Part shown: positions 47,944 through 57,726 of the stretch, one piece after another | Layout: every line of letters starts with the position of its first letter | How positions within the stretch are numbered: the stretch's first letter is position 1 | From: an uncultured Clostridia bacterium | GTDB lineage: Bacteria > Bacillota > Clostridia > Oscillospirales > Acutalibacteraceae | Assembly (NCBI GenBank): GCA_944383495.1 | Contig: CALWPT010000032.1 | Location: forward strand, 1-64,000 | DNA: 64,000 nucleotides | Direction of reading: 5' to 3' | Notes under the pieces: generated by a model | What the model was told of the DNA's origin: nothing | Database searches by the model: none | What the model saw: only the letters and a program-made list of their open reading frames with translations | Position numbers and translations under genes: made by a program

Positions 47944-48369
47944 ATGGCTCAGAAAGTTGTCGGCTATATCAAACTGCAGATTCCTGCGGGGAAAGCCACT
48001 CCGGCGCCGCCTGTCGGCCCGGCCTTGGGTCAGCATGGCGTCAACCTCATGGCGTTCACGAAGGAATTCAATGAACGGACTAAGAACGACGCTGGCCTGA
48101 TCATTCCAGTTGTAATCACTGTGTACGCTGACCGTTCGTTTTCTTTTATTACGAAAACGCCGCCTGCCGCAGTGCTGATTAAAAAGGCTTGCGGAATTGA
48201 GAAGGCTTCCGGCGTGCCAAACAAAACGAAGGTGGCGAAAATCACCAAAGAGCAGGTCAGGAAGATTGCAGAGCAGAAAATGCCCGATCTCAATGCTGCA
48301 AGCATTGAATCCGCAATGTCCATGATTGCGGGAAGCGCTCGGAGCATGGGTATTGAAGTTGTCGATTGA
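47944..48369 (+). CDS. rplK: 50S ribosomal protein L11
   Basis: This 141-residue protein of the GTPase-associated centre has the Pro-rich N-terminal [17 protein letters not shown] (residues about 20-36) and the C-terminal RNA-binding domain ending in [17 protein letters not shown] lies upstream of the ATG. A ten-codon in-frame extension was excluded. Confidence 0.97.
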   Translation: MAQKVVGYIKLQIPAGKATPAPPVGPALGQHGVNLMAFTKEFNERTKNDAGLIIPVVITVYADRSFSFITKTPPAAVLIKKACGIEKASGVPNKTKVAKITKEQVRKIAEQKMPDLNAASIESAMSMIAGSARSMGIEVVD

Positions 48370-48425
48370 CCGCCCAAGGTGGGAGGAAATTTCCGTTTTA
48401 ACCACTTAATTTGGAGGTATACAAA

Positions 48426-49133
48426 GTGAAACACGGTAAAAAATACGTGAACAGCGCAAAGCTGGTCGACCGCACGAAATTATATGATTTGGAAGAAGCC
48501 GTCGCCCTGGCGGTTCAGACGAAAACAGCAAAATTTGACGAAACGGTAGAGTGTCATGTACGTTTGGGCGTTGACTCCCGGCATGCGGATCAGCAGGTTC
48601 GCGGCGCGGTTGTTCTGCCCAACGGCACTGGTAAAACCGTTCGCGCACTGGTCATCGCCAAGGGGGATGCGGCCAAAGCTGCTGAAGAGGCTGGTGCGGA
48701 TTATGTCGGCGCGGAAGAGTATGTGACAAAAATCCAGTCGGAAGGCTGGATGGATTTTGACGTTGTCATTGCCACCCCGGATATGATGGGCTTGGTAGGC
48801 CGTCTTGGTAAGGTGCTGGGTCCCCGCGGTTTGATGCCGAATCCCAAGGCCGGCACGGTAACGCCCGATGTTGCGAAGGCGGTTACGGAGGCGAAAGCTG
48901 GTAAGATTGAATACCGCTTGGATAAGACCAATATTATCCATTGTCCTGTGGGCAAGGTTTCCTTTGGCGCTGAAAAGCTGCGGGAAAACCTGGACACGCT
49001 GCTGACGGCCATTGTCAAAGCCAAGCCTGCTGCTTCCAAAGGGCAGTATATCCGCTCTTGTGCGATTGCCACCACCATGGGCCCTGGCATCAAAATCAAT
49101 CCCAATAAGGTGGGCGGACAGCAAGAGCAGTAA
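48426..49133 (+). CDS. rplA: 50S ribosomal protein L1
   Basis: This 235-residue L1-stalk protein has HGKKY at the start and the signature [12 protein letters not shown] near residue 138. The start is GTG with TTGGAGG upstream. It is the last gene of the rpmG-led operon; the rplJ promoter lies just after it. Confidence 0.97.
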   Translation: MKHGKKYVNSAKLVDRTKLYDLEEAVALAVQTKTAKFDETVECHVRLGVDSRHADQQVRGAVVLPNGTGKTVRALVIAKGDAAKAAEEAGADYVGAEEYVTKIQSEGWMDFDVVIATPDMMGLVGRLGKVLGPRGLMPNPKAGTVTPDVAKAVTEAKAGKIEYRLDKTNIIHCPVGKVSFGAEKLRENLDTLLTAIVKAKPAASKGQYIRSCAIATTMGPGIKINPNKVGGQQEQ

Positions 49134-49139
49134 AAAAGC

Positions 49140-49168
49140 TTGACAAAGCTGTTGCCATTTGCTATAAT
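49140..49168 (+). promoter_or_regulatory. Promoter of rplJ-rplL
   Basis: Perfect TTGACA and TATAAT boxes are separated by 17 bases, starting six bases after the rplA stop. Confidence 0.9.
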
Positions 49169-49174
49169 ATAAAA

Positions 49175-49294
49175 GCTGTTCTGACCGAAGACAGCAGGTG
49201 CATTTTGCTTAAGGAAGCTGTAGGCTTCGCCTGCCGAGGAAGGAAAACGCGAAAGCGCTAATGACGAATCTTTGGATTTGGTTATTTTGTTTTC
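49175..49294 (+). promoter_or_regulatory. Ribosomal L10 leader (rplJ autoregulatory RNA)
   Basis: The untranslated leader before rplJ has the layout of the Firmicutes L10 leader, in which the L10-L12 complex binds and promotes attenuation. The call rests mainly on position and the downstream attenuator; a covariance search would confirm it. Confidence 0.7.
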
Positions 49295-49331
49295 AAGTGC
49301 CTTTCTCAGTCGGGAAAGGCACTTTTGTTTT
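49295..49331 (+). terminator. Attenuator in the rplJ leader
   Basis: AAGTGCCTTTC and GAAAGGCACTT form a stem followed by TTGTTTT, 45 bases before the rplJ start. Confidence 0.85.
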
Positions 49332-49376
49332 AGCCCGGAAGCATCCGGCAGTTAATTGACCGGGAGGTGAATGAAT

Positions 49377-49907
49377 TTGCCAAGTGAAAAAATTTTGGAG
49401 CAGAAGAAGCAGTTGGTTATTGAATTGTCTGAAAAGCTGCAAAATGCCTGCGCGGGCGTTGTGGTAGACTATAAGGGCATTAATGTGGCCGATGATACCA
49501 AGATGCGTAAAGAGCTGCGGGAAGCCGGCGTTGAGTATTTTGTTGTCAAGAATACCATGCTTCGATTTGCGGCGGAAAACGCCCATCTGGAGGAAATGAA
49601 GGATGTGCTGGAGGGAACTACCTCTATTGCGCTGAGTCAGGATGACCAGGTGGCGGCCGCCCGCGTCATCGTCAATTATGTTGGCGAAGACAAACCCGTG
49701 AAAATCAAATGCGGCTTTGTTGACGGGAAGATTTTCAACGAGCAGGAGGTTATGGCGCTGGCCAAGCTGCCTTCCAAGGAGGTATTGGTGGCCAAGGCGC
49801 TGGGCGGCCTGAACGCTCCGATTTCCGGATTTGTCGGCGTGTTGAACGCCAATCTGCGCGGCCTTGTCTGCGCTCTCAACGCCATTGCCGAGAAGCAGGG
49901 CGCGTAA
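49377..49907 (+). CDS. rplJ: 50S ribosomal protein L10
   Basis: This 176-residue L12-stalk base protein has the N-terminal MPSEKILEQKK-type start, VVVDYKGI and KNTMLRFA. I prefer TTG at 49377, with GGGAGG nine bases upstream, because it gives the usual PSEK start. The ATG at 49371 is only three bases from the ribosome site. rplL follows after 35 bases. Confidence 0.95.
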   Translation: MPSEKILEQKKQLVIELSEKLQNACAGVVVDYKGINVADDTKMRKELREAGVEYFVVKNTMLRFAAENAHLEEMKDVLEGTTSIALSQDDQVAAARVIVNYVGEDKPVKIKCGFVDGKIFNEQEVMALAKLPSKEVLVAKALGGLNAPISGFVGVLNANLRGLVCALNAIAEKQGA

Positions 49908-49942
49908 AACATTAAATGAAATGAATTTGGAGGTAATGTAAA

Positions 49943-50329
49943 ATGGCATCTGAGAAAGTTGTTAAAATGATTGAAGACGTTAAGGCTCTGACTGTTTTAG
50001 AGCTGTCTGAACTGGTAAAGGCTCTGGAAGAGGAGTTTGGCGTTTCTGCTGCTGCTCCTGTGGCTGTTGCCGCGGCTCCTGCCGCTGGTGACGCCGGCGC
50101 CGCTGCCGCCGCTGAGAAAACTGAGTTTGAAGTGGTTCTGGCGAGTGTTGGTGCGGAAAAGATCAAGGTTATTAAAGTGGTTCGCGAGATCACCGGTCTG
50201 GGCCTGGCTGAAGCCAAGGCCTTGGTTGACGGTGCTCCCAAGACGCTGAAGGAAGGCGTTTCCAAGGACGATGCTGAAGGCTTCAAAGCAAAGCTGGAAG
50301 AAGTCGGCGCGACCGTTGAACTGAAATAA
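49943..50329 (+). CDS. rplL: 50S ribosomal protein L7/L12
   Basis: This 128-residue acidic stalk protein has an N-terminal dimerisation helix (about 1-35), an Ala-rich hinge (about 36-60) and a C-terminal factor-binding domain with [16 protein letters not shown] (about 72-87) and [18 protein letters not shown] precedes the ATG. A terminator follows and rpoB is absent from its usual place. Confidence 0.98.
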   Translation: MASEKVVKMIEDVKALTVLELSELVKALEEEFGVSAAAPVAVAAAPAAGDAGAAAAAEKTEFEVVLASVGAEKIKVIKVVREITGLGLAEAKALVDGAPKTLKEGVSKDDAEGFKAKLEEVGATVELK

Positions 50330-50343
50330 TTTTGTTTTAAGTA

Positions 50344-50395
50344 AAAGCCGTCTCTTGTTTCATTTGACTTATCATGAAGCAAGAGGCGGTTTTTT
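50344..50395 (+). terminator. Terminator of rplJ-rplL
   Basis: CCGTCTCTTG and CAAGAGGCGG form a long stem (with one G-U type mismatch) followed by TTTTTT. Confidence 0.9.
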
Positions 50396-50438
50396 GCGGT
50401 TGATTTTAGAAATTGAAAAGGCCGAACGGTTTTATGAG

Positions 50439-50467
50439 TTGTATAAACATCCTTTTTCAGGTATAAT
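50439..50467 (+). promoter_or_regulatory. Candidate promoter of glgB-ispD-ispF
   Basis: TTGTAT and TATAAT are separated by 17 bases, about 135 bases upstream of glgB. Confidence 0.6.
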
Positions 50468-50601
50468 AAAATAAAAGAAAACAAAAAACCAAATATCTGC
50501 CGGAGCGAGGCTTTATTCTGCTTTGAAATAAAATGCATGTTTCTTATTTCCTTCTCGTTTCAATAGCCGGCAGAATATCAATGGCTAAGGAGGAACCATC
50601 C

Positions 50602-52485
50602 ATGGAGGATTTCGCGTTTGCTTCCTTTTTGTTCCATGAAGGAACCAATTTCGAAGCCTGGCGGTTTTTAGGCGCGCACTTTTCTGAGGAAAACGGTCAT
50701 TGGGGAGTTCGGTTCCGGGTATGGGCGCCAAAGGCGTCCGGCGTGGCGGTGACAGGGGATTTTAATTACTGGGATAAAAACACAGCCTGGCATATGAACC
50801 GGGTCAGCGATCAGGGAATCTGGGAAATTTTTATTCCCGGAATCGGGGAATACACCAATTATAAATATTTAATTTACACGGCCGACGGCAGAACACTGGA
50901 AAAGTCTGATCCATTTGCTTTTCTGTCCGAGACCAAGGGTCCCACCGCCTCGCGGGTTTATGATATCGACCGCTCCTATCCCTGGACGGATGAAGCATAC
51001 CTTGCCGCGCGAAAGGAAGCCGACAGCTATCACAGCCCGATGGCGATTTACGAATGCCACCTGGGTTCCTGGCGGAAATATCCCGATGGGAATTATTTTG
51101 ACTACCGCAAACTGGCGGATGAGCTGGTTCCGTATTTATTGAAAATGGGGTATACCCATGTTGAACTGATGCCCCTTTCCGAATATCCCTTTGACGGATC
51201 GTGGGGATATCAGGTGACGGGATATTTTGCGCCTACCTCTCGATTTGGGCGGCCGGAGGACCTACAGTATTTTGTCGACCGCTGTCATAAAAATGGCATC
51301 GGTGTGATTATGGACTGGGTGCCCGCTCATTTTCCCAAGGATCCCCACGGGCTGGTGGAATTCGATGGAGGATATCTTTATGAATGCCCCAATCCCTTCC
51401 GCATGGAACATAAGGGATGGGGCACCCGCACTTTTGACTACGGACGCACGGAAATTCAATCATTCTTGGTATCCAGCGCGATGTATTGGCTGGATGTGTA
51501 CCATATTGACGGGCTGCGGGTGGACGCGGTAGCGTCCATGCTGTATCTGGACTATGACCGGGGGTATGGGGAATGGCAACCCAATGAATTTGGTTCCAAT
51601 ATCAATTTGGAGGCGGTGGCGTTCTTTCAAAAGCTGAACACTGCCGTGTTCGCCAAGCATCCCGGCATTCTCATGATCGCAGAGGAATCAACAGCATATC
51701 CGGGGGTGACGAAGCCCGTCCACAACGGAGGGCTGGGGTTCAATTACAAATGGAATATGGGCTGGATGAACGACATGCTACGGTATTTCCATACCGACCC
51801 CATCTACCGCAAGCATCACCACTCCATGATGACCAATACGTTTAATTACGCGTTCTCGGAAAACTATATTTTACCCATCTCTCATGACGAAGTTGTGCAC
51901 GGGAAGGGCTCGCTCTTATCTAAAATGCCGGGAAATTACGATGAAATGTTTGCAAATCTTCGTTGCTTTCTGGCGTTTATGACAGTGTATCCGGGAAAAA
52001 AGCTCTTGTTTATGGGCCAAGAGCTCGGCCAGTTCAAGGAGTGGGATTACGCAAACGGGCTGGATTGGAATCTGCTGGATTTTGAAAAGCACCGCAGGAC
52101 GCAGGAATACGCCGCCGCATTGTTACAATTTTACCGGTCGCATCCCTGTCTGTGGGAACTGGATTTCAGTCACGAGGGCTTCCGGTTTGTGAGTTGGGAC
52201 GATTATGAGCAGAACGTTATTGCTTTTCTTCGGCGGGATCAAAAAGGAAAAGAGCTGTTGGCGGTCTGTAACTTTTCCCCCGTGTCTCGCTGGGATTACA
52301 AAGTGGGCGCGCAGAAAGGAATTTACCATCAGGTATTCAATTCCGATGACCTGGCCTATGGGGGATACGGCGTTTCCGGCCCGGAACGGTTAGAAACCGC
52401 GGAAGTGCCTATGCATGGGTATGATCACAGCCTGCCCCTGACCCTGCCGCCGCTGGCGGTTATTCTGCTGGAACGAGAACAATAA
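50602..52485 (+). CDS. glgB: 1,4-alpha-glucan branching enzyme
   Basis: This 627-residue GH13 enzyme adds alpha-1,6 branches to glycogen. An N-terminal CBM48-type beta-sandwich (about 30-130) precedes the catalytic barrel. The nucleophile region is GLRVDAVASM near residue 302, the acid Glu is in IAEEST near 357 and the transition-state Asp in ISHDEVVHG near 424. I chose the ATG at 50602, with AAGGAGG eight bases upstream; two earlier ATGs lack ribosome sites. No other glycogen genes lie here. ispD starts 13 bases after its stop. Confidence 0.95.
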   Translation: MEDFAFASFLFHEGTNFEAWRFLGAHFSEENGHWGVRFRVWAPKASGVAVTGDFNYWDKNTAWHMNRVSDQGIWEIFIPGIGEYTNYKYLIYTADGRTLEKSDPFAFLSETKGPTASRVYDIDRSYPWTDEAYLAARKEADSYHSPMAIYECHLGSWRKYPDGNYFDYRKLADELVPYLLKMGYTHVELMPLSEYPFDGSWGYQVTGYFAPTSRFGRPEDLQYFVDRCHKNGIGVIMDWVPAHFPKDPHGLVEFDGGYLYECPNPFRMEHKGWGTRTFDYGRTEIQSFLVSSAMYWLDVYHIDGLRVDAVASMLYLDYDRGYGEWQPNEFGSNINLEAVAFFQKLNTAVFAKHPGILMIAEESTAYPGVTKPVHNGGLGFNYKWNMGWMNDMLRYFHTDPIYRKHHHSMMTNTFNYAFSENYILPISHDEVVHGKGSLLSKMPGNYDEMFANLRCFLAFMTVYPGKKLLFMGQELGQFKEWDYANGLDWNLLDFEKHRRTQEYAAALLQFYRSHPCLWELDFSHEGFRFVSWDDYEQNVIAFLRRDQKGKELLAVCNFSPVSRWDYKVGAQKGIYHQVFNSDDLAYGGYGVSGPERLETAEVPMHGYDHSLPLTLPPLAVILLEREQ

Positions 52486-52498
52486 AGGAGTCGTCGCA

Positions 52499-53236
52499 AT
52501 GCCCCAGGCTTTGGAACAATTTACATTTGCATATGAAATTGAAGAGGATGTGCCTTTTGTTTCCGCTATTGTTGCGGCAGGGGGCAGTTCCTCCCGTATG
52601 GGCTTGAACAAGCTGCTTGTCCCTTTGCAGGGCATCCCTGTGCTGGCGCGGGCGCTGTTGACGATGGAGCAGAGCCGGCTGGTGAAGGAAATTATTGTCG
52701 TCGCCCGCAAGGAGGATATGGCCGATGTATCCCGTATGGCGGAGCAGTATCGGGTGGGAAAGCTCGCCTGTGTGGTTCCCGGCGGGGAAAACCGGGTGCT
52801 TTCCGTGGCGCAGGGCCTGCAACAGTGCGATAAAACGGCGGCGTACATATGCGTGCAGGATGGAGCGCGGCCCCTGACTAGGCCGGGCCTTGTCGATCGG
52901 GTGCTGCGGGAGGCGTTTGTCAAAAAGGCCGCCGCGGCCGCTGTGCCGGTGAAGGACACCATTAAGCTGGCAAATGAGGATGGGCAGGTGCTGTCCACTC
53001 CAGCGCGGGACGTCCTCTGGGCGGTGCAGACCCCGCAGGCCTTTGCAATGGAATTGTATAAGCGGGCGCTGGAGCAGGCGCTGGAGCAAGGTGTTTATCC
53101 TACCGACGATTGCGGTATTGTAGAGCTGGCTGGAGAAAAGGTACATTTGGTTATGGGAGACTACGGCAATATCAAAATTACTACCCCGGAGGATTTAGCG
53201 GTTGCCCGGGCGTTACTGGAAGAGAGGGATCACTGA
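52499..53236 (+). CDS. ispD: 2-C-methyl-D-erythritol 4-phosphate cytidylyltransferase
   Basis: This 245-residue MEP-pathway enzyme makes CDP-methylerythritol. The nucleotide-binding loop [10 protein letters not shown] near residue 27, QDGARPL near 118 and TPQAF near 177 fit the family. About 20 residues precede the usual N-terminus. AAAGGAG lies upstream of the ATG. ispF follows after one base. Confidence 0.95.
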   Translation: MPQALEQFTFAYEIEEDVPFVSAIVAAGGSSSRMGLNKLLVPLQGIPVLARALLTMEQSRLVKEIIVVARKEDMADVSRMAEQYRVGKLACVVPGGENRVLSVAQGLQQCDKTAAYICVQDGARPLTRPGLVDRVLREAFVKKAAAAAVPVKDTIKLANEDGQVLSTPARDVLWAVQTPQAFAMELYKRALEQALEQGVYPTDDCGIVELAGEKVHLVMGDYGNIKITTPEDLAVARALLEERDH

Positions 53237-53237
53237 C

Positions 53238-53747
53238 ATGCGCATTGGACATGGTTATGATGTACATAAATTCATAGAAGGACGGCCCCTTCGTCTGGGC
53301 GGGGTGGAGATCCCTTATGATCGGGGGCTTTTGGGCCATTCCGATGCGGATGTGCTGCTTCACGCGGTATGCGACGCGCTGCTGGGCGCGGCGGGCTTGG
53401 GGGACATTGGTCTGCATTTCCCCGATACCGACCCGGATTATCAGGACGCGGACAGCCGGGAACTTTTGTGCCGGGTACTGAAACAGGTTAAAGGAGAGGG
53501 CTGCCGGGTGGGCAATCTGGACTGCACCATATTGGCACAGGAACCCAAACTGCGGCCTTACATCCCCGCTATGGAGAAATGCATTGCCCAATACTGCAAC
53601 GTTCCGGCAAGCCGGGTGAATATAAAGGCAACGACGGAAGAGGGTCTTGGCTTTACGGGGCGCAAAGAGGGGATTGCCGCCCACTGTGTCGCGCTGCTGG
53701 AGGAAAACGGGCCGGAGGATTGCAGGCTACTGGAATCAAGCGAGTAA
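53238..53747 (+). CDS. ispF: 2-C-methyl-D-erythritol 2,4-cyclodiphosphate synthase
   Basis: This 169-residue homotrimeric MEP-pathway enzyme has the metal-binding GHGYDVH at the start, [20 protein letters not shown] (about 33-52) and the [18 protein letters not shown] region near the end. GAGAGGG precedes the ATG. It directly follows ispD, so two consecutive-pathway enzymes are coupled. Confidence 0.97.
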   Translation: MRIGHGYDVHKFIEGRPLRLGGVEIPYDRGLLGHSDADVLLHAVCDALLGAAGLGDIGLHFPDTDPDYQDADSRELLCRVLKQVKGEGCRVGNLDCTILAQEPKLRPYIPAMEKCIAQYCNVPASRVNIKATTEEGLGFTGRKEGIAAHCVALLEENGPEDCRLLESSE

Positions 53748-53774
53748 CCGCAGGAATAAATCCTGCGGTTTTTT
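53746..53774 (+). terminator. Terminator of glgB-ispDF
   Basis: AACCGCAGGA pairs with TCCTGCGGTT around ATAAA and is followed by TTTT. It overlaps the ispF stop. Confidence 0.9.
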
Positions 53775-53988
53775 GTGGAAGCGAACCGTTTGGAGGAAAA
53801 AGCCCACTGTAATGCCGCAACCACTTTTGAAGAAGCGCGGGGAAAGAAAGAAGAAATCGTTTGAAGCATTGCCTTTCCACTATAAAATATGGTTACGCAG
53901 GAAGCCCCTGTGATGCTTTTGAAGCTTTTCCTATTTTGGGACGGGCATTTTTTCATTTCCTGCATACTATGGCATGAGGTGAATTTTC

Positions 53989-54216
53989 ATGTTCAAGGAA
54001 ATGGTTAACGTCGGTTCGGTTACCTATGCCATGGAGGGACGGGATTTGCTCCGCTCCAAGGGCTTTAAAGCATATATTCGCCGCACACCATACCATGGAG
54101 ACCGCAAGGGCTGTGGTTACAGCCTGGAGGTAGACGGCGATTTGTCCGCTGCTGAGGCCGTCCTGCGGCAGAATGGCATTAAACTTCGCGGCCGCAGTCA
54201 GGTGAGCAGGCAATGA
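53989..54216 (+). CDS. DUF3343 protein, putative Se/S carrier
   Basis: This 75-residue protein matches the DUF3343 family, which is proposed to carry sulfur or selenium. It has the GSVTYAM start, RRTPY and GCGYSLEV with a central Cys near residue 43. It overlaps the next gene, a cysteine desulfurase, by four bases (ATGA), so sulfur or selenium handover between them is a reasonable inference. No selD or selenoprotein gene is seen here. The 210 bases upstream hold no other gene. Confidence 0.85.
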   Translation: MFKEMVNVGSVTYAMEGRDLLRSKGFKAYIRRTPYHGDRKGCGYSLEVDGDLSAAEAVLRQNGIKLRGRSQVSRQ

Positions 54217-55361
54217 TATATCTGGACAATGGCGCTACGTCCTGGCCCAAGCCCCTACAGGTCAGGCGGGCATTCTGTACCGCGCTGGAAAAATACGGGG
54301 CCAATCCCGGCCGGAGCGGCCATGCGCTTTCAAGAAAAACAGCAGAGGCGGTATACCGCGTACGGAAAAAGGCAGCGGATTTTTTTGGCGGAAGGCCCGA
54401 GCAGGTCATGTTTCCTCTCAATTGCACGCAAGCGCTGAATTTTGCACTGAAGGGCTCTTTGCGGCCGGGGGATCATGTTATTACTTCGTGTCTCGAGCAC
54501 AATGCGGTGATGCGTCCACTGGAAGCGCTGAAAGCCCGGGGCGTAGCTTATAGCTGTGCGGACTTGGATGTAAAGCAGCCGGGGACTATAATTGCCAGCA
54601 TGGGCCGGCTGCTGCGGCGTAACACCCGGATGGTGGTTGTGACGGCGGGCTCCAACGTTTGCGGCATACGCCTGCCGTTGCGGGAAATTGGCGTGTTTTG
54701 CAAAAAACACAGACTGCTTTTTTGCGTAGACGCCGCCCAGGGCGCAGGCGTTATTCCGATTCATGCGCAGGAGTTGGGAATTGATTTTTTGTGCGTCGCC
54801 CCGCATAAGGGGCTGTATGCTCCGATGGGGACTGGCCTTTTGTTGGCCCGCGCGCCTTTGCGTCCCATAATCGAAGGCGGAACCGGCCTCAACTCTATGG
54901 AGTTGGTGCAGCCCGCCGATTTTCCGGAACGGCTGGAAAGCGGAACAATTAATACGCCCGGCGTGATTGCCTTGGGATCAGGAATTGATTTTGTCCGGGA
55001 AATGGGGCTGGGAAAAATTTACGCGCATGAAATGAAAATGATACAGAGCCTGTATGATTATTTGTGCCAGTGCCCGAATGTTGTTATGTACACCCCGCGG
55101 CCGGATGAGAGCTTTTGCCTGCCGCTTATGTGCTTCAACATTGGAAGCCTCCACAGTGAGGAAACGGCCGAATATCTAGATCAAGAGGGCTTTGCCTTGC
55201 GCGCCGGCCTTCACTGCGCCCCTGCCGCCCACAGGAAATTGGAAACGCTGGAACAGGGAACAGTTCGGGTATGTCCCTCTGTTTTTACAAAGGAAGAGGA
55301 AATGTTTGCGTTGGCCGAAAAAATTGAAAACTTTGCAAAAAAACATCCAATTACCCATTGA
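54213..55361 (+). CDS. Cysteine desulfurase-like class V aminotransferase
   Basis: This 382-residue PLP enzyme is of the SufS/CsdB group. It has YLDNGATS at the start, the PLP Lys199 in APHKGLYAP and the catalytic Cys335 in LRAGLHCAPAAH. It should release sulfur (or selenium) from cysteine (or selenocysteine) as a persulfide. The overlap with DUF3343 suggests a dedicated carrier pair rather than an isc/suf cluster. It may also feed the distant SufC/SufB-like module; that is untested inference. Confidence 0.92.
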   Translation: MIYLDNGATSWPKPLQVRRAFCTALEKYGANPGRSGHALSRKTAEAVYRVRKKAADFFGGRPEQVMFPLNCTQALNFALKGSLRPGDHVITSCLEHNAVMRPLEALKARGVAYSCADLDVKQPGTIIASMGRLLRRNTRMVVVTAGSNVCGIRLPLREIGVFCKKHRLLFCVDAAQGAGVIPIHAQELGIDFLCVAPHKGLYAPMGTGLLLARAPLRPIIEGGTGLNSMELVQPADFPERLESGTINTPGVIALGSGIDFVREMGLGKIYAHEMKMIQSLYDYLCQCPNVVMYTPRPDESFCLPLMCFNIGSLHSEETAEYLDQEGFALRAGLHCAPAAHRKLETLEQGTVRVCPSVFTKEEEMFALAEKIENFAKKHPITH

Positions 55362-55385
55362 ATAAATCCAAATTTGCGTTATAAT
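55358..55385 (+). promoter_or_regulatory. Candidate promoter of cdaA-cdaR
   Basis: TTGAAT and TATAAT are separated by 16 bases, starting near the stop of the desulfurase gene. Confidence 0.6.
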
Positions 55386-55461
55386 AAAATTAATTGTAGT
55401 TTGCTTTGAGGCTTCAGCGTATCATGGGCCTCCCAAAGCGGGCGCGAATCTGGAAAACTGT

Positions 55462-56367
55462 GTGGTGAGCGGGACAGTGGCGGAATTTTTCGCTGGACTT
55501 TGGGATCAATTTACGGGGATTTTTACGCTTGTTAAAAATCCCCTTGTTGATATTTTAGATATTTTATTGGTAGCGTTTATCTTCTATAAAGCCGTTCAAT
55601 TTATGCGGGAGACACGGGCTGAACAGCTTATCAAGGGGATTGCGATTTTCGCCGTGGTTTTCTTTTTATCCAGTTTTTTGTCAATGCGGGCGACATCATG
55701 GCTTATGCGGGCAGTGATTCAAAACGGCATTCTGGCCATTATTGTGCTTTTCCAGCCGGAATTGCGATCCGCGCTGGAGCGCATGGGCCGCAGCAAGCTG
55801 CGGGGTATCTCTAAGGCGGTATCGGATCAGGAATATGAGAAAATGCAGAACGCCATAGTGGAATTGTGCAAAGCGGTACATTCGCTGCATATGAGCAAAA
55901 CCGGCGCCCTGATTGTGATGGAGCGGGAAACAATGCTGGGCGATATTGTTCAAACCGGTACGATAGTGGATGCCGCTGTTTCCAAAGAGCTTTTGTGCAA
56001 CCTGTTTTATCCCAACACTCCATTGCACGACGGGGCCGTGGTGATCCGCGGCAGCCGGATTGTGGCCGCCGGATGCATCTTGCCTTTGACGCAGCGCAAG
56101 GAACTGGAGGATAGCCAGCTTGGTACCCGTCACCGGGCGTCTTTAGGCTGTTCAGAGAATTCTGACGCGTTGGTCATTGTCGTTTCTGAGGAAACGGGCA
56201 CAATTTCCGTTGCGCAGAATGGCGTGCTGGAACGGAATTTTAATTTTGCATCCATTCGCTCCCGCGTGGAAACAACCTTTTTGGGCGGAGACGATCCAAA
56301 GGATGAAAATTTTATTGTAAGACTGAAAAAAAGGCTATGGAAAAAAGGAGGGCGGAAACGTGGCTAA
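55462..56367 (+). CDS. cdaA: Diadenylate cyclase CdaA
   Basis: This 301-residue membrane-bound cyclase makes c-di-AMP from two ATP. Three N-terminal helices (about 30-95) precede the DAC domain, with LHDGAVVI near residue 190 and GTRHRASLG near 221. The start is uncertain: GTG at 55462 (two consecutive GTGs, weak GGAAAA upstream) or GTG at 55477, giving MAEFFAGL, closer to other CdaA starts. Its end overlaps cdaR by eight bases. The usual third partner glmM does not follow. Confidence 0.95.
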   Translation: MVSGTVAEFFAGLWDQFTGIFTLVKNPLVDILDILLVAFIFYKAVQFMRETRAEQLIKGIAIFAVVFFLSSFLSMRATSWLMRAVIQNGILAIIVLFQPELRSALERMGRSKLRGISKAVSDQEYEKMQNAIVELCKAVHSLHMSKTGALIVMERETMLGDIVQTGTIVDAAVSKELLCNLFYPNTPLHDGAVVIRGSRIVAAGCILPLTQRKELEDSQLGTRHRASLGCSENSDALVIVVSEETGTISVAQNGVLERNFNFASIRSRVETTFLGGDDPKDENFIVRLKKRLWKKGGRKRG

Positions 56368-57610
56368 GCGGAAGTTCTCCCTTAGTGCTTTGGTGTCTAA
56401 CAATAAGCTGGTATTCTTTTTCGCCCTGCTTGTGGCCATTGTGCTGTGGGTCGCGGTGAGTCCCAGCGGCACTCGGGTAATTAGCGGCATTAAGGTCAAT
56501 ATCGTCACGGAAGGAACCCCTGCGGGCAACAGCGGGTTTCAGGTGGTCAGCGGTCAAGGACAAGAGGTAGCCGTAACCATTTCCGGCGAGTTTTCCGTTT
56601 TGAACGGAATCAGCGCGTCGGATATTGAAATCGGCTACTCTTTGGCGGATGTCAACGCCGCGCGGGAATACAGCTTGAAGCTAACGGCTAAGCCGGTCGG
56701 ACGCAGCGACTTTACCATTACTGCTGTCACTCCGGACACCATTAAAGTCCGGTTTGACCAAAGCGCCAGCAATACCTTTATTGTCCAGCCCCAGGCCAAG
56801 GGTGCAGTAGCGGAAACTGGCAAGGTGGCGGAGGCCGCGGTTATGGCTGACAGCAATCAGAATACCATTCGGATTACGGGGCCCAAGACTGATATCGACA
56901 GAATTGTGACTGTTCAGGCTGTCGCAGAGGTCAACAAAACCATGAGTCAGACAGAATCATTTCCGGCCAAAATTGTCTTGCTGGATAAAGACAATCAAGA
57001 AATTGACCAGAGTTTAATGGAACTGTCTTTTCAGGATCCCCAGATCACCGTGCAAATCAGCAAAACCAAAACGGTAAAGGTGGTTCCCACCTTTGAAGGG
57101 ATTCCGGGATATTATCAGGAAAACGATATCCCATATGAATTAAACGTATCTGAAATTACTGTGATCGGAACGCCGGAAACGGTGGATGAAATGACGGAAA
57201 TTGCGCTTCCGGCTATTGATTTCAACACCCTGTTAAACAAGAAAAACGTTTTTAATCTGGAGGTTAATTTGCCTCTGGGCGTGCGTTCGTCAGACAATGT
57301 CACCCAAGTTACTGTTACGGTGGATCTCTCCAGAATGCGAACAGATTCCTGGACAGTGCGGCGCTTTGAGGCTGCCAACGCTCCGGCTGACAAAACCATT
57401 ACCGTTGTTACCAGCTCCAGGCAGGTAACGCTGGTGGGGAACCGGTATTCTATTTGGGATATATCCAGCGACGATATTACGCTGGTATATGACCTGCAGG
57501 ATATTAATGTATCCCAGGGCGAGCATCTTGTTCCAGCCCGCGTAAGGGTTGATGGCTACGATAATGTCTGGGGCGTGGGTGAATATGATGTGCAGGTGCG
57601 CATTGAATAG
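56360..57610 (+). CDS. cdaR: CdaA regulatory protein CdaR (YbbR domains)
   Basis: This 416-residue protein has one N-terminal membrane helix (about 12-34) and then about four YbbR-type beta-rich repeats outside the membrane. It modulates CdaA. The start is GTG with AAAGGAGGGCGG upstream, inside the end of cdaA. About 115 bases separate it from the next gene. Confidence 0.93.
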   Translation: MAKRKFSLSALVSNNKLVFFFALLVAIVLWVAVSPSGTRVISGIKVNIVTEGTPAGNSGFQVVSGQGQEVAVTISGEFSVLNGISASDIEIGYSLADVNAAREYSLKLTAKPVGRSDFTITAVTPDTIKVRFDQSASNTFIVQPQAKGAVAETGKVAEAAVMADSNQNTIRITGPKTDIDRIVTVQAVAEVNKTMSQTESFPAKIVLLDKDNQEIDQSLMELSFQDPQITVQISKTKTVKVVPTFEGIPGYYQENDIPYELNVSEITVIGTPETVDEMTEIALPAIDFNTLLNKKNVFNLEVNLPLGVRSSDNVTQVTVTVDLSRMRTDSWTVRRFEAANAPADKTITVVTSSRQVTLVGNRYSIWDISSDDITLVYDLQDINVSQGEHLVPARVRVDGYDNVWGVGEYDVQVRIE

Positions 57611-57726
57611 GCCTCGGTAGGTTGTTAAGAAATTTGTAAAAAGTTTATCCGCTAATCCGTAAGATTTTTCGGATATCCTAATGCCTGTAAGGATAAATAC
57701 GAAGCTGAGGATGGCGGTAAAATCGA

